Assembly (NCBI GenBank): GCA_027118455.1
Contig: JAJAYZ010000010.1
Coordinates: 1 to 39,534 of the forward strand
Length of the DNA stretch: 39,534 nucleotides
Direction of reading: 5' to 3'
Origin: Actinomycetes bacterium
Lineage (GTDB): Bacteria; Actinomycetota; Actinomycetes; JAHEKZ01
The position numbers were made by a program, and so were the translations under genes. A model generated the notes under the pieces. The model saw only the letters and a program-made list of their open reading frames with translations, was not told where the DNA came from and did no database searches. Positions 16,757 to 25,296 of the stretch are shown in pieces; the stretch's first letter is position 1; each line of letters starts with the position of its first letter.

Positions 16757-17400
16757 GTGGCGTCGAGTCAGTTCTCGCGCTACCTGCCACCAGAGCACGG
16801 GGCCGGGGCATTGCTGCTCGTGCCCTTCGTGCTCGGCACACTGTCCGGCACGCCATCGTGGCGATCGTTGCTGCTGTTGATCGCTTGGCTGACCGCATAC
16901 CTGACGAGCTACTTCGCTCTTCGCTGGTGGAAGACCCGCCGACTTCAGCATCGTGGTCTTCGCTATCGCAGACCGGCCATCGTCTACGGCACCCTGTTCG
17001 CGCTCTCAGGTGCTGGCCTTGCCCTACTCCAACCGTGGCTCGTCATCGCTGCACTGGCCTTCGTGCCGTTCGAGGCGATCGCTGCCGCCCTATCACTTCA
17101 GGGGAGGGAGCGGTCGCACTGCTTATCGTGAGCTGGATGGCGCTCACCGGTTCGGTCCTGCACGTCAAGTCGACGATTCGCGAGCGCGACAACCCGAGGT
17201 ACCGCACCGCCTCGATCGCGTTTCACTCCGTTGGGCTCGTCGTGGCTTTGTGGATTGATCCGCTGCTTGCGCTCCCGTTCGGATTCCTTCTCATCCGGGC
17301 CGTGGTTGTTCCACAGCACGGATGGCGACCAACCCGAATCGGGGCCGTCGAGATCCTTGGCTCGTTGATCGTCTTGGCTGTGGCCATCGTCGCGCTCTGA
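16757..17400 (+). pseudogene. YwiC-like membrane protein gene, frameshifted near 17100
   Basis: The first frame (GTG 16757 to TGA 17131) reads Y-L-P-P-E-H-G-A-G-A-L-L-L-V-P-F-V-L-G, then helices and R-R-P-A-I-V-Y-G-T-L-F, characteristic of the actinobacterial YwiC-like family, whose N-terminal motif is 'P.QHGAWA'. After G-R-E-R-S the frame runs into a stop. The family's second half (W-M-A-L-T-G-S-V-L-H-V-K-S-T-I-R-E-R, then H-S-V-G-L-V-V-A-L, and V-P-Q-H-G-W-R-P) continues in another frame to TGA 17400. The shift lies between about 17100 and 17125, and a stretch of central membrane helices seems missing compared with my memory of the family, so a small deletion is likely. YwiC-like proteins are polytopic and of unknown function. 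Sequence error remains possible. Confidence 0.65.
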
Positions 17401-17431
17401 CCTTCGTCACGCTCTGACGTCGCCGACCAGA

Positions 17432-17968
17432 TCAGGAGGAGAACCCGACGTCACCTGACCGACGCCGACGAAGCGCCACACCCTTGCCTGACGATTCGCT
17501 GGCCAACTGCTCCTGGAAGGTCACCATCTTCGCGCGCAGATCGGGATCAGCAGCCCCGAGGATGCGCACGGCGAGCAGCCCAGCGTTTCGCGCACTTCCA
17601 ATGGCGACGGTCGCGACCGGCACACCGGCCGGCATCTGCACGATCGACAGCAGCGAGTCCATGCCGTCCAACCGGGCGAGTGGAACGGGAACACCGATCA
17701 CCGGAAGCGGCGTGACCGATGCCAACATGCCGGGGAGGTGCGCTGCACCTCCAGCCCCGGCGATGATGACTTTGCACCCACGGTCGGCCGCGGAACGACC
17801 GAACTCCAGCATGTCAAACGGCGTTCGGTGCGCAGACACCACATCGACGTCGTATGTGACGCCAAACTCATCAAGTGCATCGGCGGCGGCCTCCATCACC
17901 GTCCAGTCAGAATCGCTGCCCATCACGACGCTGACAACCGGGTTCACTGCCAGGTCATTGCTACTCAT
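17432..17968 (-). CDS. purE: N5-carboxyaminoimidazole ribonucleotide mutase (PurE)
   Basis: A 178-residue class I PurE. It converts N5-CAIR, made by PurK, into CAIR in de novo purine synthesis. The signature is complete: V-M-G-S-D-S-D-W near the N-terminus, [20 protein letters not shown] and P-V-I-G-V-P-V. The C-terminal 20 residues ([11 protein letters not shown]) are a basic extension. I use ATG 17968, which has GAGGGG 8 nt upstream and overlaps the purK stop by 8 nt; GTG 17977 is an alternative. It is the last gene of the nadABC-purKE operon and is convergent with the YwiC-like gene. Confidence 0.95.
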   Translation of the reverse strand: MSSNDLAVNPVVSVVMGSDSDWTVMEAAADALDEFGVTYDVDVVSAHRTPFDMLEFGRSAADRGCKVIIAGAGGAAHLPGMLASVTPLPVIGVPVPLARLDGMDSLLSIVQMPAGVPVATVAIGSARNAGLLAVRILGAADPDLRAKMVTFQEQLASESSGKGVALRRRRSGDVGFSS

Positions 17969-19139
17969 CGATGTCACCCCTCAGGTACGCCACGGCATGC
18001 CGAGTACGTTCGAGCAGATCGGAGAGTTCATTTGGGCCGGTTCCGGTCGCCGTGACGTGCCCTACCTTGCGGCCCGGCTTGACGACCTTGCCGTACATGT
18101 GGAACTTCAGGGCCGGATCACGGGCCATGCAGTGCAGGTACGCGGGGTAGAGCTCACTCAGGTCCCCGCCCAGCAGGTTCACCATCACGGTCAGCGGCGC
18201 CGAAGCAGACGGGTCACCGAGCGGCAGGTCCAGCACCGCGCGCAGATGGTTTTCGAACTGGCTGGTCACCGCACCATCGATCCCCCAGTGACCGGAGTTG
18301 TGCGGCCGCATCGCCAGTTCGTTGACGAGAACTCCATCGGGGGTGTCGAAGAGCTCAACTGCCATGACTCCCACAACGTCGAGCTCACCGGCAATCCGCA
18401 GGGCGGCTTCCTGGGCGGCCACCGCGTGGGCGTCCTCTAGTCCAGGTGCTGGGGCGTAGACCTCATGACAGATCCCGTCACGCTGCACGGTTTCGACAAT
18501 GGGATAGGCCACGGCCTGACCGCTCGGACTCCTGGCCACCATCGCCGAGAGTTCCCGGGTGTAGGCCACCAGCTCTTCGGCGATGAACCCCGGCACCTGA
18601 TCGTGCGAGAGCACCTCGGCTGCCTCGTGCTCGTTGTTGACCACCCAGACGCCCTTGCCGTCATAGCCGCCACGAGTCGCTTTGAGGACGAGCGGAAAGG
18701 GCGCGAGCTGGGCAAAGGAGCCGACATCTGCGGTTGAGGACACCCGACGCCACAAGGGAAGGGGTGCCTGCATCTGGGCGAGCCGCTCCCGCATCAGACC
18801 CTTGTCCTGGGCAAAGACCAGCGCCTGAGGCCCTGGGCGCACAGGCACACCATCGGCAGCCAGTGCATGCAGGTGGTCGGTCGGGACATGCTCGTGGTCG
18901 AAGGTGATGACGGCGCACCCACGGGCAAACCTGCGCAGGGTGTCCAGGTCGCGGTGGTCGCCGATCACCGTGTCAGGAATCACCTGGGCCGCACTGTCCG
19001 ACGGCGAGTCAGCCAACAGGCGTAGCCGCACACCCAGCGCAACGGCTGGCTGCTGCATCATCCGGGCGAGCTGACCGCCTCCCACCACGCCGACGACGGG
19101 AAAGTCGGTCGGCGCAGCTGCGAGCGTGGCATCAGTCAC
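17961..19139 (-). CDS. purK: 5-(carboxyamino)imidazole ribonucleotide synthase (PurK)
   Basis: A 392-residue ATP-grasp enzyme that carboxylates AIR to N5-CAIR using ATP and bicarbonate. The N-terminal nucleotide-binding motif is [11 protein letters not shown] (18-28); then T-F-D-H-E-H-V-P, the ATP-grasp segment [14 protein letters not shown] and the metal/active-site region [15 protein letters not shown]. Most PurK proteins have 'FE.E.' where this has F-D-H-E-H, a mild variation. Its GTG start overlaps the nadC stop by 8 nt, and its stop overlaps purE, so both pur genes are embedded in the nad transcript. Family length is normal. Confidence 0.95.
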   Translation of the reverse strand: MTDATLAAAPTDFPVVGVVGGGQLARMMQQPAVALGVRLRLLADSPSDSAAQVIPDTVIGDHRDLDTLRRFARGCAVITFDHEHVPTDHLHALAADGVPVRPGPQALVFAQDKGLMRERLAQMQAPLPLWRRVSSTADVGSFAQLAPFPLVLKATRGGYDGKGVWVVNNEHEAAEVLSHDQVPGFIAEELVAYTRELSAMVARSPSGQAVAYPIVETVQRDGICHEVYAPAPGLEDAHAVAAQEAALRIAGELDVVGVMAVELFDTPDGVLVNELAMRPHNSGHWGIDGAVTSQFENHLRAVLDLPLGDPSASAPLTVMVNLLGGDLSELYPAYLHCMARDPALKFHMYGKVVKPGRKVGHVTATGTGPNELSDLLERTRHAVAYLRGDIDE

Positions 19140-20061
19140 CTGACGACCCTACTGATGGGTCGACGACATGCAGCACGTCGAGGCCGAGGTCGAGTACCGG
19201 AGCTGAGTGCGTCAACGCCCCCACCGCAACGAAGTCGACTCCGGTACCCGCAACTGCGGATGCATTCTCGAGCGTCAGCCCGCCAGACGCCTCGAACTGC
19301 ACGGGCCGCCCCGACGACTGGCCAAGGGCAACACAGTCACGCATCTGGTCGATCGTCATGTTGTCGAGGAGGATGAGGTCGGCGCCTGCCGCCATGGCCT
19401 CACTGACCTGAGCGGCGCGGTCACACTCCACTTCGAGTGGGACCGACGGCGCTTGGGCCCGCACGGCAGCGATGGCGGCCCTCACGCTGCCGGCGGCCGC
19501 AACGTGGTTGTCCTTGATGAGGGCAGCATCACCGAGTCCCATGCGGTGGTTGACGCCGCCACCGCACCGAACCGCGTACTTGTCGAGCACCCTGAGTCCA
19601 GGGATGGTCTTGCGGGTGTCACGTATGCGGGCCGGTGCAACCCTGGCCGCCCATACCGCGGTGACCGTTGCCACCCCAGAGAGGTGGCCCAGAAAATTCA
19701 AAGCAGTGCGTTCGGCGGTCAGCAGACCACGGGTCGGCGCTTCCAGCTTCAGGGCGTCGTCACCAACATGCAGGACGCTGCCGTCGTTCCGGTGCTCAAG
19801 ACGGCGCCAGTGCCCTGCGCCAATCACCAGGTCAAACGCGACGAGTGCTATCGGCAACCCGGCGAGGACTCCGCTCTTGCGGGCGGACACAGCGGATACC
19901 ACGCGTTGGTCGGCCGGAACCGTCGCCACCGTTGTCACATCTGGGCCGTAGGCGAGGTCCTCGTCCAACGCGGCGGTCACCCGAGAAACGACGTGACCCA
20001 CCCCTAGGCCGGAACTCTCGACCATCCCAACCGTCGCCGGACTCAGCTTTTGGTACCTCAC
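19132..20061 (-). CDS. nadC: Nicotinate-nucleotide diphosphorylase (carboxylating) (NadC)
   Basis: A 309-residue quinolinate phosphoribosyltransferase that makes nicotinate mononucleotide from quinolinate and PRPP, the third step of de novo NAD synthesis. Diagnostic stretches are E-D-L-A-Y-G-P-D-V-T-T, A-E-R-T-A-L-N-F-L-G-H-L-S-G-V-A-T, D-T-R-K-T-I-P-G-L-R, G-G-G-V-N-H-R-M-G-L-G-D and K-D-N-H, followed by V-E-V-E/L-E-V-E-C-D and L-L-D-N-M. Active-site Arg, Lys and His residues are all present. GTG 20061 overlaps the nadB stop as GTGA. The N-terminus has about 20 extra residues relative to the conserved core, so an internal start is possible. Confidence 0.94.
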   Translation of the reverse strand: MRYQKLSPATVGMVESSGLGVGHVVSRVTAALDEDLAYGPDVTTVATVPADQRVVSAVSARKSGVLAGLPIALVAFDLVIGAGHWRRLEHRNDGSVLHVGDDALKLEAPTRGLLTAERTALNFLGHLSGVATVTAVWAARVAPARIRDTRKTIPGLRVLDKYAVRCGGGVNHRMGLGDAALIKDNHVAAAGSVRAAIAAVRAQAPSVPLEVECDRAAQVSEAMAAGADLILLDNMTIDQMRDCVALGQSSGRPVQFEASGGLTLENASAVAGTGVDFVAVGALTHSAPVLDLGLDVLHVVDPSVGSSGD

Positions 20062-21719
20062 AGTCCCGCACCGCCCACCGGCTCATACGAAGTCGTCACC
20101 GCTGAGCCATCCCAACGCTGAACGATACGCTTGCGCCACTCATCGCGCGGCTCGGTGCAGTCGAGCCTGCGATGGCTGCCCCGACTCTCCTCGCGCCGCT
20201 GCGCCGCGTGCACGATCAGCTCAGAGACAGCGAGGAGGTTGGTTGCCTCGACCTCGGCAAGGGAGGTAAGTGAGGTCGACGGACGCGGCGCACGCACGTG
20301 AGCGGACGCTGCCGTCAGGCCGTCTCCGTCGCGCAACGGGCCCACCCATCGACTCATGGCAAGCGCGACGTCGGTGCGGACCTTCGCATCGACGACTGCC
20401 AGCGACGCCGCCCCGAGCACTGGAGGCCCGCTCTCGGGGAGGGTCTTGGTCAGAGCGATAGCGACCATATGGCCAGCCACCAAGCCCTCGGTCACACCGT
20501 TAGACGCCAGGCGGTTGGCCCCATGCACTCCGGTCGCAGCCACCTCGCCGACGGCGAAGAGGCCCGGCACGGACGTGATGCCGTCGAGTCGAGCCCGGAC
20601 ACCACCGCAGGCGAAGTGCGCTGCGGGGGCGACCGGGATCGGCTCGGTGACCGGGTCGATCCCCGCTGCCCGGCACCGCGCCACGATCGTCGGGAAGCGA
20701 TCGACCATCGCCGGACCGATCGACGTGGCATCGAGGAACACATGGTCGCCGATCCCCCCGGGAGCCTCTCGGAGCCGGAGCGCAATTGCGGTGGCGACGA
20801 CATCGCGCGGCGCGAGGTCTCCGAGCGGGTGGACTCCACGCATCACCGAGCCGCCAGCGCCGTCTATCAACGTTGCGCCCTCGCCACGCACCGCCTCGGA
20901 GACCAACAGCTGCTGACCGCTCGACTGCGGCTGCCAGAAGGCCGTTGGGTGAAACTGCACGAACTCGACGTCGGCCACAGCCGCTCCAGCCCGCCATGCC
21001 AGCGCAAGCCCGTCACCAGTCGACTGAGCGGGATTGGTGGTGACGGCATAGGCCTGGCCCAGGCCTCCGGTCGCAACAACGACCGCAGATGAACGAACCA
21101 GGGCGACGTCTTCGATCCTGCCGAAGTTGTCGACGTGCGCGATCAGCACACCAGCAACGCACCCCCGATCGTCGTGCAGAACGTCGAGGGCAATGCTCCG
21201 TTCCCGCACCACCACGCCGGCGGCCCGCAACGAGCCGTCCAGGGTGCGTTGCACCTCGGCACCGGTGGCGTCGCCTCCCGCGTGCACGATCCGGCTGCGG
21301 TGATGACCTCCTTCGCGTGCGAGGGCAAGGCGTCCGCCGAGGTCGCGGTCGAACTCTGCACCGAGGTCGATCAAGGCCTGAACCGCCTCCGGCGCCTGCC
21401 TCACCAACTGCTCGACGACCGTGCGGTCCGAAAGGCCGGCTCCGGCCGTCAATGTGTCGGCGATGTGCTCATCCCAAGAGTCATCGGTGGCATCGAGCAC
21501 AGCAGCCAGTCCACCCTGGGCCCACGTCGTCGAACCGGCACCAAGACCGGACTTGGTGACCACCAGCACATCGCGTCCAGCACGAGCCGCGCCCAGGGCA
21601 GCAGTGGCACCGGCCGCACCAGAGCCGATCACCACGACCTCAGCGCTCGACTCAAGGGTGGGACTAGCTGGCAGGCGAGGCAAAGGCGCCAGCACCGGCG
21701 GCGCTATCTGCTGGTTCAC
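20058..21719 (-). CDS. nadB: L-aspartate oxidase (NadB)
   Basis: A 553-residue FAD enzyme that oxidises L-aspartate to iminoaspartate, the substrate of NadA. The FAD-binding loop is [13 protein letters not shown] (29-41). Succinate-dehydrogenase-family features follow: [46 protein letters not shown] and the C-terminal active-site region [10 protein letters not shown] with [14 protein letters not shown] 21719 and the nadA stop overlap as GTGA, and the stop overlaps nadC likewise, so translation is coupled along the operon. Confidence 0.95.
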   Translation of the reverse strand: MNQQIAPPVLAPLPRLPASPTLESSAEVVVIGSGAAGATAALGAARAGRDVLVVTKSGLGAGSTTWAQGGLAAVLDATDDSWDEHIADTLTAGAGLSDRTVVEQLVRQAPEAVQALIDLGAEFDRDLGGRLALAREGGHHRSRIVHAGGDATGAEVQRTLDGSLRAAGVVVRERSIALDVLHDDRGCVAGVLIAHVDNFGRIEDVALVRSSAVVVATGGLGQAYAVTTNPAQSTGDGLALAWRAGAAVADVEFVQFHPTAFWQPQSSGQQLLVSEAVRGEGATLIDGAGGSVMRGVHPLGDLAPRDVVATAIALRLREAPGGIGDHVFLDATSIGPAMVDRFPTIVARCRAAGIDPVTEPIPVAPAAHFACGGVRARLDGITSVPGLFAVGEVAATGVHGANRLASNGVTEGLVAGHMVAIALTKTLPESGPPVLGAASLAVVDAKVRTDVALAMSRWVGPLRDGDGLTAASAHVRAPRPSTSLTSLAEVEATNLLAVSELIVHAAQRREESRGSHRRLDCTEPRDEWRKRIVQRWDGSAVTTSYEPVGGAGL

Positions 21720-22696
21720 GCGGGAATCGGCGCTCCGCCGAGCTCGACCATTCGCTCGACAGCGCGGCGGGCACGCACGGCGATATCGGGGTCAATGGTG
21801 ACCTCGTAGACGTTCTCGCGCAGCGACCGCAGCAACTTCTCCGGGGTGATCATCTTCATGTACCGACACTCGGCCTTCGGATTGACCGCTTGGAAGTCGG
21901 CCAAGGGGTTGGCCTTGCGTAACTGGTGCAGCATTCCGGTCTCGGTCGCGACCAGCACGGTGCTTGACCCCAACTGCTTGGCCTTGGTGAGCATGCCGCC
22001 GGTCGACAGGATGTGGGTGCGGTCTGCTGGAACCACGCCCTCACCGGCCAGGTAGAGCGCCGAGGTCGCGCATCCGCATTCGGGGTGAATCAGCAACTCA
22101 GCACCTGGCTGCTCATCGATGCGTCGCGCCAAGTCGTCGCCGCTGATCGCGGCATGTACGTGGCACTCGCCCATCCAGATATGCATGTTCGCGCGCCCGG
22201 TCTCACGCTGCACGTGCGCACCGAGGAACTGATCGGGAAGAAAGAGAATCTCGCGATCAGCAGGGATGGAGTTGACGACGTCGACCGCATTTGACGACGT
22301 GCAGCAGATGTCGGTCTCAGCCTTCACCGCAGCTGAGGTGTTGACGTACGATACGACGACGGCACCGGGGTGTTCAGCCTTCCATTCACGCAGCTGTTCA
22401 GCGGTAATGGTGTCGGCGAGCGAACAACCAGCGTTGACATCGGGAATCAATACGGTCCGGTCAGGCGCCAGCAACTTAGCCGACTCAGCCATGAAGTGAA
22501 CGCCGCAGAGCACGATCGTCGACGCGGTGCTGGCTGCCGCTAGGCGGGCCAACTGCAGCGAGTCGCCCACGTGGTGGGCGACCTCCTGGATCTCCGGGAC
22601 CTGGTAGTTGTGGGCCAGGATGAGCGCGTCCCGCTCAGAGGCAAGTCGGCGCACCTCTTCGGCGTAAGCCGGGTCGACCACGAGCGTGCCAGCCAC
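21716..22696 (-). CDS. nadA: Quinolinate synthase (NadA)
   Basis: A 326-residue [4Fe-4S] enzyme that condenses iminoaspartate with dihydroxyacetone phosphate to quinolinate. The three cluster cysteines are C91 ([10 protein letters not shown]), C207 (I-H-P-E-C-G-C) and C277 (K-A-E-C-R-Y-M-K). Other core motifs are [25 protein letters not shown] and T-G-G-M-L. I place the start at GTG 22696: a strong AGGGAGGT lies 5 nt upstream, and the longer in-frame reading to 22801 codes for a low-complexity Arg/Gly/His stretch across the operator side. It is first in the nadABC-purKE operon and divergent from nrtR, with the palindromic operator about 105 bp upstream. Confidence 0.95.
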   Translation of the reverse strand: MAGTLVVDPAYAEEVRRLASERDALILAHNYQVPEIQEVAHHVGDSLQLARLAAASTASTIVLCGVHFMAESAKLLAPDRTVLIPDVNAGCSLADTITAEQLREWKAEHPGAVVVSYVNTSAAVKAETDICCTSSNAVDVVNSIPADREILFLPDQFLGAHVQRETGRANMHIWMGECHVHAAISGDDLARRIDEQPGAELLIHPECGCATSALYLAGEGVVPADRTHILSTGGMLTKAKQLGSSTVLVATETGMLHQLRKANPLADFQAVNPKAECRYMKMITPEKLLRSLRENVYEVTIDPDIAVRARRAVERMVELGGAPIPA

Positions 22697-22701
22697 GCCG
22701 C

Positions 22702-22709
22702 ACCTCCCT
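22702..22709 (-). promoter_or_regulatory. Shine-Dalgarno sequence fixing the nadA start
   Basis: AGGGAGGT on the minus strand, 5 nt before GTG 22696. This near-perfect ribosome binding site decides against the longer in-frame start at 22801. Confidence 0.8.
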
Positions 22710-22802
22710 CGCGTTGGGACCCTCGTGTGAGGACCGTCGTGTTGGCGCCGTCGTGAGGCTCCGGCGATTGCTCCGGGCCCTGGTACCGTGTGACTGGGCA
22801 AG

Positions 22803-22825
22803 GTTATTGACTGCTAGTCCATAAC
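22803..22825. promoter_or_regulatory. NrtR operator in the nadA-nrtR divergent region
   Basis: A 23-bp palindrome with arms GTTAT-T-GACT and AGTC-C-ATAAC around a 3-nt centre; nine of eleven pairs match, and one more pair (G22802/C22826) extends it. It lies between the divergent nadA and nrtR genes, the expected place for an NrtR box, and is AT-rich against the GC-rich surroundings. Family knowledge: actinobacterial NrtR proteins repress nadABC from such palindromes and are released by NAD-derived ligands. The site could control both directions. Confidence 0.75.
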
Positions 22826-22853
22826 CCCGAGAGACCAGGTTACCACGCGCCAT

Positions 22854-22859
22854 GGAGGT
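22854..22859 (+). promoter_or_regulatory. Shine-Dalgarno sequence fixing a TTG start for nrtR
   Basis: GGAGGT, 6 nt before TTG 22866. The ATG at 22852 is in another frame, so TTG is the best supported start. Confidence 0.65.
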
Positions 22860-22865
22860 CCGGCA

Positions 22866-23612
22866 TTGTCGTCCAGCACACCCCGCTCGGCCGCCGACAC
22901 CCGTCCAGGGGCGACCACCGACCCATCCACCGACCACGAAGTCCTCGCTGTCGTTCTTCAGGTGACCGACGCTGCACTGCACGTCCTGCTCTGGCAGCAC
23001 GACCGCGGGCCAGCTGACAGATCGTGGGCCCTTCCCGGGGGTCCGCTGATGTCCGACGAGACCCTGGGTCAGTCGGTGGCCCGACAGCTGGCCCAAAAGG
23101 TCGATGTTCGGCACCTGGCGCACTTGGAGCAGCTGGAGACCCGCAGCGATCTGGATCGGGACCCTCGCGGTCGACTGCTTGCAACGGCCTACCTCGGACT
23201 GGTGCCAGCCGACCAGCGATCGATCCTGCCGGCCGACACCCGTTGGCACCAGGTCGAAGCCCTGCCTGATATGGCGTTCGACCATGCCTCGATCACCTCC
23301 AGCGGCGTACGCCGACTTCGCGCCAAGCTCAGCTACACGAACCTGGGCTTCGCGCTGGCCCCGGCCGTCTTCACTGCCTCCGAACTGCAGGCGGTCTACC
23401 AAGCAGCTCTCGGACACGAGGTCTCGGCGACCAACCTCAAGCGCATCCTGGTTCGCCGAGAGCAGATCGCCGCCACCGGTGCACGCACCTCACCCGGTCG
23501 CTCGGGTGGACGCCCCGCGGCCGAGTACCGCTTCCGAACGCGACACATCGAGGTGACCGACCAGTTCGCTGTACTCCGTCCACCTGAGCCACCCCGTACT
23601 CTCTCGGAGTGA
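22866..23612 (+). CDS. nrtR: NrtR-type transcriptional regulator (inactive Nudix + winged helix)
   Basis: A 248-residue regulator of NAD synthesis. The Nudix domain (about 25-140) has the box beginning G59-x5-E65, but the catalytic Glu positions are Q74, Q77 and K78 (R-Q-L-A-Q-K instead of R-E-x-x-E-E), so hydrolysis should be lost while ligand binding may remain, as in known NrtR regulators. The C-terminal part has the NrtR winged-helix pattern: M-A-F-D-H-A-S-I, R-R-L-R-A-K-L-S-Y, A-P-A-V-F-T-A-S-E-L-Q-A-V-Y-Q-A and a Gly/Arg wing (S-G-G-R-P-A-A-E-Y-R-F). It is divergent from nadA over a palindromic operator, so it probably represses the nad-pur operon and itself. The stop overlaps the gtrA start. 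Confidence 0.88.
   Translation: MSSSTPRSAADTRPGATTDPSTDHEVLAVVLQVTDAALHVLLWQHDRGPADRSWALPGGPLMSDETLGQSVARQLAQKVDVRHLAHLEQLETRSDLDRDPRGRLLATAYLGLVPADQRSILPADTRWHQVEALPDMAFDHASITSSGVRRLRAKLSYTNLGFALAPAVFTASELQAVYQAALGHEVSATNLKRILVRREQIAATGARTSPGRSGGRPAAEYRFRTRHIEVTDQFAVLRPPEPPRTLSE
23597..23602 (+). promoter_or_regulatory. -10 box (TACTCT) inside the nrtR end for leaderless gtrA
   Basis: TACTCT ends exactly 6 nt before GTG 23609, matching the leaderless geometry seen at other genes here. It would let gtrA be expressed independently of NrtR-controlled transcription. A GGAG (23606-23609) also overlaps the start, so translation coupled to nrtR is an alternative. Confidence 0.35.
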
Positions 23613-24142
23613 TGACCACGTCAGGGGTGGGAGTAAGCGACCAGGTCCGTGCGCTCGTGCAGCGGCTGCGTCGGGGGGCAGGCGAGCTGTCGCGGTTCGG
23701 TGCCGTCGGCATCGGCGCTTTCGTGATCGACGTCGGTCTCTTCAACCTGCTGGTGCACGTCGGAGACCCTGGCCCACTGGCCGACAAGCCGCTGACCGCC
23801 AAGACGATCGCGACCGTGGTGGCGACCATCTTCGCCTACCAGGTCAACCGAGAGTGGACGTGGAAGGACAGGGGTCGCCGAGGATTCTGGCGCGAGTACT
23901 CGCTCTACTTCCTGCTCAATGCCATTGGCCTCGTCATCACCTTGCTGCCGCTCGCTGTGTCGCGCTACGTCCTCGACCTCGACTCAGCCATCGCTGACAA
24001 CATCTCGGCCAACGTGATCGGAGTCGGTTTCGGGACGCTCTTCCGCTTCTCCTCCTATCGCCGCTGGGTCTTCCCAGCCGTTGAGGAAGAACCGAAAGTG
24101 GGCGGGTCGACGACTCACCAAGGCGAGTCTGCCACCGACTGA
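23609..24142 (+). CDS. GtrA family membrane protein
   Basis: A 177-residue GtrA-like protein with four membrane helices (about residues 32-52, 68-86, 99-119 and 133-150). Family marks are R-F-G-A-V-G-I-G-A-F-V-I-D-V-G-L-F, the F-A-Y-Q-V-N-R-E-W-T-W motif and the closing R-F-x-x-Y-R-R-W-V-F. GtrA proteins are thought to help move polyprenyl-linked sugars across the membrane; in mycobacteria a member (Rv3277) lies beside purK, so its place in this neighbourhood is conserved. The start is GTG 23609, overlapping the nrtR stop, or ATG 23612. The 3' end overlaps the histidine kinase gene on the other strand by 159 bp, but the conserved parts of the two proteins hardly coincide. Confidence 0.87.
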   Translation: MMTTSGVGVSDQVRALVQRLRRGAGELSRFGAVGIGAFVIDVGLFNLLVHVGDPGPLADKPLTAKTIATVVATIFAYQVNREWTWKDRGRRGFWREYSLYFLLNAIGLVITLLPLAVSRYVLDLDSAIADNISANVIGVGFGTLFRFSSYRRWVFPAVEEEPKVGGSTTHQGESATD

Positions 24143-25294
24143 GACTGCCGCGTCCTGAGCAGCAGCCAGACCAAGCCCGGTACCTCCGGCACCACTGACA
24201 TCCCGCTCGAACACATCGGCGGCAATGGCGTCCGGGATACCAGCACCCTCATCGAAGACCTCGATCCAGGTGGTCCCGTTGGGCCGGTGCGCCTCCACCG
24301 TCGTCACCCCACTGCCGTGCAGGAGGCTGTTCTCGATCAACGCAGCCATCACCTGGCCGACCGGTCCTGGATCCACGTCGGTGGTCGATGGCAGGTCGAT
24401 CCGCGCCTGGAGGCTTCGCGCAGCAGCGTGGAAAGCCGGCTTCCACTCCTGCAGCTGCTGATCGATCACCTGACGAATCGGCTCCCTCGGCCGCTTTGCC
24501 ACAGGCGATCTCCTATCGAGGAGCAGCTCGTCTACGACACCGGCCAGCCGCTCAACCTGGTCGAGGGCTGACTGCGCCTCGGCCCTGACCTCGGCGTCGT
24601 CCGGCCACGCAGCGAGTTCCTCCAGACGCAGCGATAGCGCCGTGAGAGGGGTCTTGAGCTGGTGCGAAGCATCCAGCGTCATCCTCCGCTCCTCGGCCAG
24701 CAGCGCCGCTATCCGCAGGACTGATGCATCCATCGAGTCAGCGAGGCGGTCGAGCTCGGCAATGCCGTAACGGTTGTCGGAGGGCCGCAGGTCGCCGGAG
24801 CCGAGCCGCTCAGCGTGAGCGGCCAACTCTTCGATCGGAGTGGTGAGCCGACGTGAGGTGCGTAGCGCAAGGACCGTCGCGATCAACGCCAACACCAGGC
24901 CGATCCCCACAATGGTGGCGTTGGCATTCAGGTGGTTGCTCTGGAGCGTTCCTGTGGTGTCGATGAGTCGGAGCGTGCCAACCCCATCGATAACTTCTTG
25001 TGCAGCGGGGCCGCTTGTCTCGTCGCTCCCGACTACCAGCTTGGTGCCGTCTGGGGTCACCAGCTCGATCCGATGTTCTGCGGGCAACAGGCCTTCAAGC
25101 TCCGCTGACGTCACCGAATCGCCGTCGTGGAACTGCGCGTGGAGCTTCATCGCCACGCCATCGGCCTGCGTCTCCACCTGTCCTTGGGTGTTGGCAGCCG
25201 TGCCGACCCAGTCACCCCAGAACATCGCTGCGGTCATCAGCGCGATCATCACGAGACTGACGCCAAGCGTCGTCTGCAGAATCTTCCGGCGCAC
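23984..25294 (-). CDS. Two-component sensor histidine kinase
   Basis: A 436-residue membrane kinase. Helix 1 (about 9-27) and helix 2 (127-146) enclose an extracytoplasmic sensor domain of roughly 100 residues; HAMP covers 147-200. The phosphoacceptor is H211 in D-A-S-H-Q-L-K-T-P-L-T-A-L. The ATPase domain has the N-box A-L-I-E-N-S-L-L-H-G (318-327), G1 D-E-G-A-G-I-P (348-354) and G2 G-T-G-L-G-L-A (371-377). The conserved domain ends near residue 403 (R-F-F-L); the last 33 residues read antisense to gtrA and may be a non-functional extension. The start is GTG, 2 nt after the response regulator stop, so the pair is one operon. The signal is unknown. Confidence 0.9.
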   Translation of the reverse strand: MRRKILQTTLGVSLVMIALMTAAMFWGDWVGTAANTQGQVETQADGVAMKLHAQFHDGDSVTSAELEGLLPAEHRIELVTPDGTKLVVGSDETSGPAAQEVIDGVGTLRLIDTTGTLQSNHLNANATIVGIGLVLALIATVLALRTSRRLTTPIEELAAHAERLGSGDLRPSDNRYGIAELDRLADSMDASVLRIAALLAEERRMTLDASHQLKTPLTALSLRLEELAAWPDDAEVRAEAQSALDQVERLAGVVDELLLDRRSPVAKRPREPIRQVIDQQLQEWKPAFHAAARSLQARIDLPSTTDVDPGPVGQVMAALIENSLLHGSGVTTVEAHRPNGTTWIEVFDEGAGIPDAIAADVFERDVSGAGGTGLGLAAAQDAAVSVGGRLALVSRRPAHFRFFLNGWEDPAAIGGEAEERPETDSDHVGRDVVSDG

Positions 25295-25296
25295 CG

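Noticed and set aside
17964-17995. A purine riboswitch ahead of purE
   Set aside because: purE starts inside purK, leaving no leader for a riboswitch; no conserved junction sequence is seen.
22852-22865. ATG 22852 as the nrtR start
   Set aside because: It is out of frame with the NrtR protein; TTG 22866 has GGAGGT at ideal spacing.
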